Shown here one piece after another: positions 6,942 to 13,337 of a stretch of DNA of 13,337 nucleotides. The position numbers and the translations under genes are program-made. The DNA is taken from the NCBI GenBank assembly GCA_002497025.1, contig DAMG01000084.1, forward strand, positions 497 to 13,833. Reading direction: 5' to 3'. The DNA comes from Euryarchaeota archaeon UBA126 (GTDB taxonomy: Archaea > Thermoplasmatota > Poseidoniia > Poseidoniales > Thalassarchaeaceae). The notes under the pieces are model-generated. The model was not told the origin of the DNA. It ran no database searches and was given only the letters and a program-made list of their open reading frames with translations. Within the stretch, counting starts at the first letter, position 1, and each line of letters starts with the position of its first letter.

Positions 6942-6946
6942 ACCTA

Positions 6947-6955
6947 ATCACCTCA
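6947..6955 (-). promoter_or_regulatory. coxD Shine-Dalgarno overlapping the coxC stop
   Basis: On the minus strand the sequence reads TGAGGTGATTAGGT-ATG. The coxC stop TGA is the first part of the SD GAGGTGAT, with a 5-nt spacer to the coxD ATG. GAGGTGAT is an exact complement of the conserved 16S rRNA 3' end (ATCACCTC), implying translational coupling of coxC and coxD. Confidence 0.85.
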
Positions 6956-8023
6956 ATAAAGATAGAAGAATGGGAATACCAATACCCATATCAAATCCAC
7001 AAAGTGCCAGTAAAGACCGAAGTACTCAATCGATACTGCATTCTTTGGAGTGTAACCGCCAAGCCATGCCTTGTAGGTCATGTAACTTAATCCAATGATT
7101 CCACCTGCTACGTGAGCGCCGTGAGTTCCGGTAGTCACGTAGAAGAGGGATGCTGAGACTTGTATGTCGGCAACCATGTGTGCCCCTGTTGCCTCATCGA
7201 CGTAGGAGTGATGTTGGTAGTGGTCGGCGTTAATTGTGTAGCCCTCATCTACGAGTGAAATGATATCGTGTTCGTGGAGTCCAATCGCACTAATCTCAGG
7301 AACGTAGAATCCGATAAACCACTCAACCATTTTCAAGGTAAGGAAGAGAACTGCAAGGAACCATGTTGTTCCTAGGTATCTGTAGACTTTCTTTCTACGG
7401 ACTTCATCATCCAGGCCAGGCATCTTTGCGTAACGTAGTGCCTGTACAACGGTGAATGAAGAGATAATCAGAGCGAAGGTGTTGATCGCACCAGGTGCAA
7501 TATGCCACCAACTGGATGCAATGAGATGGCTTGCTGGCTCGAAGCAGGTAACTGTAACCCCTTCTTGCCATCCGGTTGGATTTGTAACAGGGTCAAACAT
7601 TCCACGGTCGAATACTGTGCCACAGTTTTCGATCCCTAGTCTATACCTCATGTAGGTACTGAAAAGGGATGTGAAAACCATCATTTCAGACATTAGGAAG
7701 ACCCAGACTCCAACCTTTCTAATTTGTATGCCACGGAATGGTACTCCAGTTGCTATTGGTTCGTAATGGCCGTCAAAGGATAGGTCCTGCCTCCACCAAA
7801 TGAATAGTGATAACCCAACTACCAGTAATCCAACCAAAATCATAGGAATATTTCCTGGATTATAGGTTCCGTAGGACCAGGCCTCGGCCATTCCAAAGAG
7901 GAAAATTGCGACTCCCATACTCATGAATAATGGCGAGAACGAATTGTGTGGAGCACCGTGTCCCCAGTCATGTGGGCCCCAAGGTTGAGGTGCATGATGG
8001 TCGTGATCGTAATCTCCGCTCAA
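6953..8023 (-). CDS. coxC: Cytochrome c oxidase subunit III
   Basis: This is the seven-helix subunit III of a heme-copper oxidase, which supports proton uptake and lipid binding but carries no redox centre. Family motifs are KVGVWVFLMSEMMVFTSLF, APGAINTFALIISSFTV, TWFLAVLFLTLKMVEW, FYVTTGTHGAHVAGG and YFGLYWHFVDLIWVLVFPFF. At 356 residues it is longer than typical (~260-300) because of two loop inserts, about 128-165 and 245-290, the second rich in His. The N-terminal 26 residues are His/Pro/Trp-rich (7 His). Start TTG (8021-8023) overlaps the coxA stop as TTGA and has the SD GAGGAGGTGA 4 nt upstream. It is the third gene of the operon. Confidence 0.95.
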   Translation of the reverse strand: MSGDYDHDHHAPQPWGPHDWGHGAPHNSFSPLFMSMGVAIFLFGMAEAWSYGTYNPGNIPMILVGLLVVGLSLFIWWRQDLSFDGHYEPIATGVPFRGIQIRKVGVWVFLMSEMMVFTSLFSTYMRYRLGIENCGTVFDRGMFDPVTNPTGWQEGVTVTCFEPASHLIASSWWHIAPGAINTFALIISSFTVVQALRYAKMPGLDDEVRRKKVYRYLGTTWFLAVLFLTLKMVEWFIGFYVPEISAIGLHEHDIISLVDEGYTINADHYQHHSYVDEATGAHMVADIQVSASLFYVTTGTHGAHVAGGIIGLSYMTYKAWLGGYTPKNAVSIEYFGLYWHFVDLIWVLVFPFFYLY

Positions 8024-10338
8024 TGGCTCACCTCCTCATGATCTTCCGGCACCATCAATCGGTTGAACCACTGCCCTAACCTTCCAGGCTCATGTGCAAT
8101 GTGCTCGTTAGCATCTTTGAGAACTGGAGGATTATGCCAGTCGAAGGAAGGAGTAGGTGGTGGCGATGACGTCATCCACTCGAATGACCATCCGCCCCAC
8201 GGATCTGCAGGAGCCTTTTCTCCTCTGACCAGACTAATCAACATGTTAGCAACCATGATGAAATTAGAGAAGAAGAATAGGAACGCACTTACTGATATGA
8301 AAAGGTTCCAATCAGCGGCCCATTCGGGTAGATTTGTGAAGTCGTCAGTTGTGATGAAGTAGGTGTGATGCCTTCTTGCCATTCCAACAACACCAAGCCT
8401 GTGCATAGGCCAAAATATTCCATTGTAGGTTACGAATGCGGTCAAGAAGTGCAGAGTACCCAATCTTTCGTCAAGCATACGCCCAGTCATCTTTGGATAC
8501 CAATAGTAAATCGCTGAGAAGAATCCGAAGACAGTACCCCCTACCAATACGTAGTGGAAGTGAGCTACTACGAAGTATGTCTCGTGGAGGTGAGTGTCCA
8601 TGGCGATTGAAGGGAAGAACATTCCCGAGATTCCACCAAGGGTGAAGGTTACCAGGAATCCGAGTGCCCACAAAGTGTGTGTACGATAAACGAGAGATCC
8701 TCCGTGCATAGTTTTCAGCCAATTGAATATCTTGATACCAGTAGGAACAGCGACTAACATTGTCGTCAGCATTGTAACGAACCTTAGTGAAGGCGACATT
8801 CCGGAGGTAAACATGTGGTGTCCGTAAACGATGAAAGCTACGACTCCGATTCCCGCCATTGCATAAACCATTGAGCGGTATCCAAAGATGGAGCGCCTTG
8901 CGGATGTAGCAAGAACCTCTGAAATAACACCGAATGCCGGTACTATAACCACGTATACCTCAGGATGTCCGAAGTACCAGAACAGGTGACTCCAGAGCAA
9001 TGGATCGCCTCCAGCAGATATGTCATAGAATGCAGTTGAGATAGTTCTGTCAAGATAGACTTGAATTAGTCCTACCCCGAAAGCTGGAATTGAAAGGAAT
9101 AACATTAGGTTGGCAACCAATATACTCCATGTGAACAAAGGCATCTGCATCCAACCCATGCCTTCTGCTCGCATTACCGCCATCGTGGTTAGGAAGTTGA
9201 TTCCTGTTAGGGTCGATGACGCTACCAGCATAATCTGTCCAGCAACCCACATTGTAACTCCGGTATGAGCGCCTTCCGTGACAATGTAAGGTGCGTATCC
9301 GGTCCATCCTGTATCTGCCCCCTCTCCGGTAAATACACCAGTAAAAATCAGCAATGCAGCAAATGGTTGCAGCCAGAAAGATAGAGCATTCAATCTTGGC
9401 ATAGCAAGGTCCGGTGCTCCAATTTGTAGGGGTACCATCCAATTTGCAAACCCGTTGATTAAAGGCATTGCAGCTAGGAAAATCATTGTAGTTCCATGTA
9501 ATGTGAAGAAGGAGTTGTATTGATCTTGGGAAATGAAATCATTACCCGGAACCGCGAGTTGAATCCTAATCATCATAGCAAGAATTCCACCAATCCCAAG
9601 GAAGAATAGACCCTGAACGAAATATAGCGTTCCAATCTTCTTGTGATCTGTGCTAGTGAGCCATTCGGTTAGCCAAGGTGCTAGGTGCTCCCAATCGAAG
9701 GCATCAGGGTTGGTTCTGTAGAATCCGTATAGAACAGTGACTGCGAGAAGTATTCCAGAGATGATGATGAGAGTAGCCAATACCTTGTATGGGTCTGCTT
9801 CTTCTAATCCAGGACCTAATGATCCTGCAACCTTGAGAGTCAGTTTATTCCACTGATCTTCCGGGCCAGCATTTCCATCTCCGTTAACAGAGTTGACGTG
9901 AACTACGAAGTCAACATCTCTCCCGTGACTCGGAGCAATCCACTCGATACTCCATGATGTGTAATCGTTCCCTGCCTCAGTGTGAGTAACCTCAGAGGGG
10001 CCATTAGACTGAACAGTCGCATCTAGCGGAGTAATTTCACCACCGGATGCCCATAGGTTGAATCCTCCAAGATTTGCATTTCCTTCAGCAGATGGGCCAC
10101 CAGTGAATGAAATTGTAACCTGATAAGTCTCAGACATATTGTATTCTTCAGGAAGCCCATCCAAAGTCACCATTACTGCAGCATTTGGTGCAGCGGCGTG
10201 ACAATTACATCCACCAGCACTAATCTGGTCGTAATTTACACCGGTTGGTAGGGAGTTTACGGCCGGTGATACGACCATTGCTATTGAGATCAAGAGTAAA
10301 GCTACCATGCTTCGCGAAATTGTCATATTTCTCCCCAT
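8020..10338 (-). CDS. coxA: Cytochrome c oxidase subunit I with an N-terminal exported Reeler/choice-of-anchor V-like domain
   Basis: The 772-residue product is a signal peptide (1-29), a beta-rich exported domain (~30-170) with C44-N-C46-H47 at its start, an extra membrane helix (~187-207) and then a complete subunit I from WLTSTDHKKIGTLY (~226). The catalytic core is intact: low-spin heme ligand H281 (FTLHGTT), CuB ligands H458 and H507/H508, the cross-linking Tyr in GHPEVY, heme a3 ligand H593 and second low-spin heme ligand H595 (VVAHFHYV). D310 (GAPD), E460 and K536 (PTGIKIF) indicate D- and K-type proton channels, so A1-like. The extra domain ends in WIAPSHGRDVDFVVHVNSVN, as in Reeler/choice-of-anchor V proteins. 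I chose ATG 10336-10338 (GAGGAG 9 nt upstream) over the TTG at 10347, which abuts the SD. Subunit I normally starts near the STDHK motif, so this fusion is unusual. Confidence 0.95.
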   Translation of the reverse strand: MGRNMTISRSMVALLLISIAMVVSPAVNSLPTGVNYDQISAGGCNCHAAAPNAAVMVTLDGLPEEYNMSETYQVTISFTGGPSAEGNANLGGFNLWASGGEITPLDATVQSNGPSEVTHTEAGNDYTSWSIEWIAPSHGRDVDFVVHVNSVNGDGNAGPEDQWNKLTLKVAGSLGPGLEEADPYKVLATLIIISGILLAVTVLYGFYRTNPDAFDWEHLAPWLTEWLTSTDHKKIGTLYFVQGLFFLGIGGILAMMIRIQLAVPGNDFISQDQYNSFFTLHGTTMIFLAAMPLINGFANWMVPLQIGAPDLAMPRLNALSFWLQPFAALLIFTGVFTGEGADTGWTGYAPYIVTEGAHTGVTMWVAGQIMLVASSTLTGINFLTTMAVMRAEGMGWMQMPLFTWSILVANLMLFLSIPAFGVGLIQVYLDRTISTAFYDISAGGDPLLWSHLFWYFGHPEVYVVIVPAFGVISEVLATSARRSIFGYRSMVYAMAGIGVVAFIVYGHHMFTSGMSPSLRFVTMLTTMLVAVPTGIKIFNWLKTMHGGSLVYRTHTLWALGFLVTFTLGGISGMFFPSIAMDTHLHETYFVVAHFHYVLVGGTVFGFFSAIYYWYPKMTGRMLDERLGTLHFLTAFVTYNGIFWPMHRLGVVGMARRHHTYFITTDDFTNLPEWAADWNLFISVSAFLFFFSNFIMVANMLISLVRGEKAPADPWGGWSFEWMTSSPPPTPSFDWHNPPVLKDANEHIAHEPGRLGQWFNRLMVPEDHEEVSH
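8024..8037 (-). promoter_or_regulatory. coxC Shine-Dalgarno and TTGA stop-start overlap
   Basis: The minus strand reads GAGGAGGTGA-GCCA-TTGA. TTG starts coxC and the overlapping TGA ends coxA. The SD is among the strongest in the window, which would offset the weak TTG start and couple translation of subunit III to subunit I. Confidence 0.85.
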
Positions 10339-10347
10339 ATCTTTCAA

Positions 10348-10354
10348 CTCCTCA
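10348..10354 (-). promoter_or_regulatory. coxA Shine-Dalgarno overlapping the coxB stop
   Basis: The minus strand reads TGAGGAG-TTGAAAGAT-ATG. The coxB stop TGA forms the start of the SD, with a 9-nt spacer to the coxA ATG at 10336-10338. The TTG immediately after the SD has no spacer and is unlikely to be used. Confidence 0.75.
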
Positions 10355-11080
10355 GGAGTGGATAGTAACGCCTGCCATCATGTAGGCGTGGTCATCTCCA
10401 CAGTATTCAGTACACAGTAGTAGGAAGTCCTCTACATCCTCGGCGAGAATCCAAACAGTGGTTGTCTGACCGGGAAGAACGTCTTCTTTGACTCCTAACG
10501 AGACAAACCAAGGAGCATGAGTTACATCTTCAGAAGTCATGTAGGCGAGATATGCATTCCCTGCCTGTAAGGAGAGATGAGGCACGGCTCTTCCATCTGC
10601 CTCAGTAAACCCTGATTCACACAATTCTGCTTCGAGTGTTCCACAATCAAAACTCCAAACCCATTGCTTGGCTGTTATTTCGATGGTGTGGTAACAATTC
10701 GCTTTGTACGCTCCTTTCAATCCATCATCATCGTCGAAGTATAAGTCCGAACTCTCGTTGTTGAAGTAATCGCATTCATCACCAAAGCTTCCACCATTTG
10801 GGGAGGACCATATATTGTCTAGCGGCGCCCAAGAAATGTAGGTCAGGTAAACAATCAGCATAAATGGCGCGATAGTCCACGCTAATTCCAATTTCAAATC
10901 ATCATAATGAACTGGAAAAACACCAACCTCTAAATCGTCAACATTTGGATTTTCTCCATCCTCTGAGCGATAGAAAAATGAGTGGTGATATAGCCATCCA
11001 AAGGTGAACAATGCGACTAAAAGCGACCAAACAAGATACTCATTCCAGAGGCTGTCGTATAGAGGTGTGATGAGACTCAT
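10352..11080 (-). CDS. coxB: Cytochrome c oxidase subunit II (CuA)
   Basis: Subunit II accepts electrons from the external donor through the dinuclear CuA centre. Two N-terminal helices (LVWSLLVALFTFGWLY and AWTIAPFMLIVYLTYISW) anchor a C-terminal cupredoxin domain outside the membrane. CuA ligands are visible: H188 (EDVTHAPW), C223, E225, C227, H231 and M234 (CTEYCGDDHAYM). The aromatic electron-entry patch is KQWVWSF. Between helix 2 and that patch lies an acidic insert with C103 and C129; C146 and C154 follow. I chose ATG 11078-11080, with GGAG 6 nt upstream, over TTG 11090-11092, which overlaps that SD. First gene of the operon; no N-terminal signal or lipoprotein Cys is seen. Confidence 0.95.
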   Translation of the reverse strand: MSLITPLYDSLWNEYLVWSLLVALFTFGWLYHHSFFYRSEDGENPNVDDLEVGVFPVHYDDLKLELAWTIAPFMLIVYLTYISWAPLDNIWSSPNGGSFGDECDYFNNESSDLYFDDDDGLKGAYKANCYHTIEITAKQWVWSFDCGTLEAELCESGFTEADGRAVPHLSLQAGNAYLAYMTSEDVTHAPWFVSLGVKEDVLPGQTTTVWILAEDVEDFLLLCTEYCGDDHAYMMAGVTIHS

Positions 11081-11110
11081 CGTTATCTCCAATCTGACCG
11101 CGTGTGAAAG

Positions 11111-11164
11111 TCCCTCATAAGTGTGAGGTTTGTAATTCCTGAAGAGAGGTCCGACGTAGTCGGA
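11111..11164 (-). promoter_or_regulatory. Candidate cox operon promoter and upstream dyad
   Basis: On the minus strand CTTATGAG (11121-11114) is a weak TATA-like element. Initiation about 25 bp downstream would give a short leader just covering the GGAG before coxB. The element is flanked by CCTCA/TGAGG arms (11113-11117 and 11124-11128). Farther upstream is a perfect 15-bp dyad, TCCGAC-GTA-GTCGGA (11150-11164), a plausible operator. The TATA call is weak; the dyad is certain as sequence. Confidence 0.35.
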
Positions 11165-11250
11165 AATAACTTCAAAGGACTAACTGTCGTGAACCCATAA
11201 GGATAACGACTTAATTGGTCAAAAATGACTTTTTCCAGAGGCGATGACAG

Positions 11251-11760
11251 TTGGGCACTAGCGATTGGATTCAAGATGGGAAAAAATTTTCTGGCCCCCC
11301 TGTCCGAGAAGTCCGTTTCAATTTAGCAGCTCGCGCTTTTGCAGAAAGTCAACTCAGAAATCGATTACCATCAGATGGTGGAGCAGGCTGTCCAATTGTG
11401 GTAGAGGGGAAGAGAGACAAGGAGGCGCTAAGAGCTCTAGGATTTGAAGGGCCGATTGAACTAATTAATCGAGGCTGGGATAGATCTCGACTCGTAGCAT
11501 ATTTCTACGATACATACGGAACTCGAAATACAATCGATGGCGGTCCACCACTGATGTTGTTAATGGATTGGGACCGCACCGGGGGACGAATTCAAACCAC
11601 CCTAAGAGATCGGCTAAATTCACTAGATATTCCAATTGATGAAAATCTCAGAAAGGTTCTGCTGAGGACGATGAAGCCAGAGGGAAAAACCGTCGAAGCT
11701 CTAGCACCATTTGCTAAAACTCTGAGGCCACTCATTGAAGACCAGATGGATAGAATATAG
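11251..11760 (+). CDS. Small Toprim-domain protein
   Basis: The 169-residue product contains a Toprim fold, the Mg2+-binding nucleotidyl-transfer/hydrolase domain of DnaG primases, topoisomerases and RNase M5. The catalytic Glu is in PIVVEGKRDKEALRALGF (E52), and the DxD pair is in LLMDWDRTGGR (D106, D108). It is a stand-alone Toprim resembling the small archaeal UPF0292-type proteins, whose substrate is unknown; RNA processing or DNA repair are possible. Start TTG 11251 is forced by an in-frame TGA at 11245-11247. The SD AGAGGCGAT (11237-11245) gives a 5-nt spacer. The C-terminal ~50 residues are helical and charged. It is divergent from the cox operon and its stop is 1 bp from the stop of the convergent regulator. 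Confidence 0.85.
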   Translation: MGTSDWIQDGKKFSGPPVREVRFNLAARAFAESQLRNRLPSDGGAGCPIVVEGKRDKEALRALGFEGPIELINRGWDRSRLVAYFYDTYGTRNTIDGGPPLMLLMDWDRTGGRIQTTLRDRLNSLDIPIDENLRKVLLRTMKPEGKTVEALAPFAKTLRPLIEDQMDRI

Positions 11761-11761
11761 C

Positions 11762-12208
11762 TTATTTTGGAAATGAAGTGAGACTCTCTTTGACCGTGTT
11801 TAGTACTAGGTGAGTAACCGAACGTTTCACCCCGTCCATCGAAAGCAAATTCTTCGATAAATCATCGAGGTCATTTCTATCGCTGGCTCTGGCAATTATC
11901 ATTGAATCGAATTCGCCAGTAACATCGTAGACACCGTAAACTCTAGGATCGCGAGCAATTATCTCCTGAACTTCGATAAGACGTCCCTTCTGAATTCTTA
12001 GCCCAATTACGACATTCAACCCCCATCCTACCTTCTCCGAATCGAGTATCACGCGGTACTCCTTGATGACTCTATTTTCTTCTAATTTCTTCACTCGATT
12101 ACTAACTGTACCGAGTGAAACACCGACTTCCTCTGCTATACCGCGTAGTGATGTTCTAGCATCGCGCTCAAGAACCTCAATGATTCTACGGTCAGTATCG
12201 TCGAGCAT
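11762..12208 (-). CDS. Lrp/AsnC family transcriptional regulator
   Basis: The 148-residue protein has an N-terminal winged helix-turn-helix (MLDDTDRRIIEVLERDARTS, then IAEEVGVSLGTVSNRVKKLE) and a C-terminal RAM ligand-binding/oligomerisation domain (VVIGLRIQKGRL, VYGVYDVTGEFDSMIIARA). Such proteins bind DNA as dimers or octamers and usually sense amino acids; the ligand here is unknown. The frame opens at TTG 12235, but ATG 12206-12208 starts at the canonical Lrp N-terminus and has GGGAG 5 nt upstream, so I chose it. TGAAC...GTTCA-type dyads upstream suggest autoregulation. It converges with the Toprim gene with a 1-bp gap. Confidence 0.92.
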   Translation of the reverse strand: MLDDTDRRIIEVLERDARTSLRGIAEEVGVSLGTVSNRVKKLEENRVIKEYRVILDSEKVGWGLNVVIGLRIQKGRLIEVQEIIARDPRVYGVYDVTGEFDSMIIARASDRNDLDDLSKNLLSMDGVKRSVTHLVLNTVKESLTSFPK

Positions 12209-12248
12209 GAATCTCCCTCGGGAGACTGGGCTCAAGGCATTAGGCTAT

Positions 12249-12293
12249 TGAACATTCACCTCAAAAAATACGTCTTGATTGAACGTATGTTCA
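12249..12293 (-). promoter_or_regulatory. lrp promoter with two TGAA-type dyads
   Basis: Two related dyads, TGAACATTCA (12249-12258) and TGAACGTATGTTCA (12280-12293), have centres 33 bp apart, about three helical turns. Between them the minus strand carries GTATTTTTTGA (12272-12262), a TATA-like element. Initiation about 25 bp downstream would fall near 12240, at the proximal dyad. This layout fits an autoregulated Lrp promoter. The distal dyad overlaps the stop codon of the upstream methyltransferase gene. Confidence 0.45.
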
Positions 12294-13337
12294 TTCTTCT
12301 TCATCGACTGTTATTCCTCTCATTAGTCGTAAAACATGCACTTCTGCTGTTCTCATCATTAGACTCACTCGGCCACCAATCCAAACAGGAATAGTGGTCC
12401 TATCTACTTCGTCAATCAACAGGAAATTACCTCTGTTCGATGACAGTTTTGGACTTACTAAAGATGGATCTGGCTCATCTCCAGATAGTAAAGAATCGAT
12501 AACTTTCGATGGGACTTCAGTCAGCCCTTGTTCAATCTCATCAGACAATACTTTTGCCGCCGAACCAACAATCCGTTCAAACTCTCCACGACGCAAATGG
12601 ATTGCCTCAAGCCCGAGATAAACCACTTTCAGTGGTCGCCAACGTCTACCTGGAATTCGAGTCCTTCCGCCTCTGCGACTTCTTTTTGAGGACCAAATTT
12701 CGTGAGCTTGAGGTGTCGACCAAAGAACCTTCTTACCTCGCACCCAAAAGTCGTTGGGCAGGTGACCCAATCGCCTTTCCAAGATTGTTCTAGCCTCGGA
12801 AGAAATTGGTTGAGGAATGTCTTCGTTATCTATCGGTGCTTCTTCTTCCGTCAACTCACGGTCGACTCTAATACCGCCTTCTGATTCTTGAGATGATTGC
12901 TTCTCAATTACCGCTAGGAAAAATCCACCACCCTTTGATTCATCATTCCATACCCGCATACATAGTGGCAGGGTATCAATAATCTCTGTTTCAGATGGAG
13001 GAAGGAAACTGGCTTGCCCTTGATTATCCTGAACAATTGAACATTCATCAGAAAGCATAGGCCATTTTTTCATTCCTTTTGATGCAACCAAGTTTGGAAT
13101 CAAATCGTGGGCTGAAATCAATCTCAAAGAAGGATCTTTTCTGAGGACTTCTGCAACCACAGCTTCGTTTTCTACAGGATCGAGAGAACAGGTCGAGTAG
13201 ACTATTCTTCCACCCGATTTGATAATTTTGGTAGCACGACTCAAAATATCGATTTGCAACTTCTGCATCGAACGCCCACCATTTGGCTTCCAGCGAGACC
13301 AAACATCGGGATTTTTCCGTGTAGTTCCGGTACCGGT
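12291..13337 (-). CDS. RNA m5C methyltransferase, NOL1/NOP2/Sun (NSUN) family, N-terminus missing
   Basis: The frame stays open to the window edge, so the gene's 5' part is outside; 348 residues are visible. The first visible residues (TGTTRKNPDVWSRW) follow the motif IV P-C-x-G-x-G-T of this family, so the resolving cysteine lies just upstream of the window. The catalytic cysteine is in GGRIVYSTCSLDPVENEAVV. The family transfers a methyl group from S-adenosylmethionine to C5 of cytosine in tRNA or rRNA. The lead-in and the large C-terminal region resemble NSUN2/Trm4-like enzymes, so tRNA is the likelier target. That region includes a basic patch (SSKRSRRGGRTRIPGRRWRP) followed by LKVVYLGLEAIHLRRGEFE. 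An ATG at 13268 is internal, not the true start. Confidence 0.92.
   Translation of the reverse strand, partial: TGTGTTRKNPDVWSRWKPNGGRSMQKLQIDILSRATKIIKSGGRIVYSTCSLDPVENEAVVAEVLRKDPSLRLISAHDLIPNLVASKGMKKWPMLSDECSIVQDNQGQASFLPPSETEIIDTLPLCMRVWNDESKGGGFFLAVIEKQSSQESEGGIRVDRELTEEEAPIDNEDIPQPISSEARTILERRLGHLPNDFWVRGKKVLWSTPQAHEIWSSKRSRRGGRTRIPGRRWRPLKVVYLGLEAIHLRRGEFERIVGSAAKVLSDEIEQGLTEVPSKVIDSLLSGDEPDPSLVSPKLSSNRGNFLLIDEVDRTTIPVWIGGRVSLMMRTAEVHVLRLMRGITVDEEE

Noticed and set aside
9050..9442. Minus-strand frame of 130 codons inside coxA
   Set aside because: It is out of frame within a clearly conserved catalytic gene and shows no recognisable domain.
10192..10215. Calling CoxA a cytochrome c fusion
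   Set aside because: The motif is CxCH, one residue short of the CxxCH heme c signature, and no distal Met/His ligand pattern of a cytochrome c fold is seen.
9760..10338. CoxA extension as a CuA/subunit II fusion
   Set aside because: No CuA motif occurs in it, and a complete separate coxB with all CuA ligands lies directly upstream.
13266..13268. ATG at 13268 as the start of the NSUN gene
   Set aside because: The frame remains open upstream to the window edge and encodes conserved family sequence (TGTTRKNPDVW), so the ATG is internal.
1..13337. Mobile element, phage or defence island
   Set aside because: No transposase, integrase, terminal inverted repeats, restriction or toxin-antitoxin genes are seen; content is core metabolism, translation and respiration.

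Overview
The window reads as a streamlined chromosomal segment of a planktonic euryarchaeon, most likely Marine Group II (Candidatus Poseidoniales) or a close relative. This is an inference from gene content. Archaeal information-processing genes (FEN-1, Trm-G10-type tRNA methyltransferase, small Toprim protein, NSUN-type RNA methyltransferase, Lrp/AsnC regulator) sit beside bacterial-looking metabolism (bifunctional RibD, an A1-type cytochrome c oxidase, a YegS-like lipid kinase). Genes are closely packed. Many starts are TTG, and most have a strong GGAGGTGA-like Shine-Dalgarno (SD) that often overlaps the previous stop codon. Both tRNA genes encode their CCA tail. No stretch over 300 bases lacks a gene; the longest gap is about 170 bp at 11081-11250.

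Layout: (1) 1-726 is the 3' end of a secreted or surface protein with a Gln-rich linker and calcium-binding Asp-rich repeats, followed by a strong hairpin with a T-run. (2) fen (minus) and trmG10 (plus) diverge; tRNA-Arg(UCG) follows trmG10. (3) A minus-strand run holds ribD, a small membrane protein and a TauE/SafE-type transporter, whose stop codon abuts the CCA of the tRNA. (4) A lipid kinase gene diverges from ribD and ends 3 bp from the CCA of tRNA-Ser(UGA), which is on the minus strand. (5) A four-gene oxidase operon on the minus strand runs coxB-coxA-coxC-coxD, with overlapping or nearly overlapping junctions, and leads towards tRNA-Ser. (6) A Toprim gene (plus) diverges from coxB and meets an Lrp/AsnC regulator (minus) tail to tail. 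(7) The window ends inside an RNA m5C methyltransferase gene of the NOL1/NOP2/Sun family.

The most unusual content is in the oxidase operon. CoxA, the catalytic subunit, carries about 225 extra N-terminal residues: a signal peptide, an exported beta-rich domain resembling the choice-of-anchor V/Reeler family with a CxCH motif, and an additional transmembrane helix. CoxB has an acidic, cysteine-bearing insert next to its CuA domain, and CoxC has a His-rich N-terminus and two long loops. Together these suggest an oxidase with an expanded outer face, perhaps for docking an unusual electron donor or for handling copper. Secondary points are a probable CTG start for fen, paired dyads at the lrp promoter, a 15-bp dyad upstream of the cox operon, and a very regular 35-36 residue super-repeat in the Asp-rich protein.
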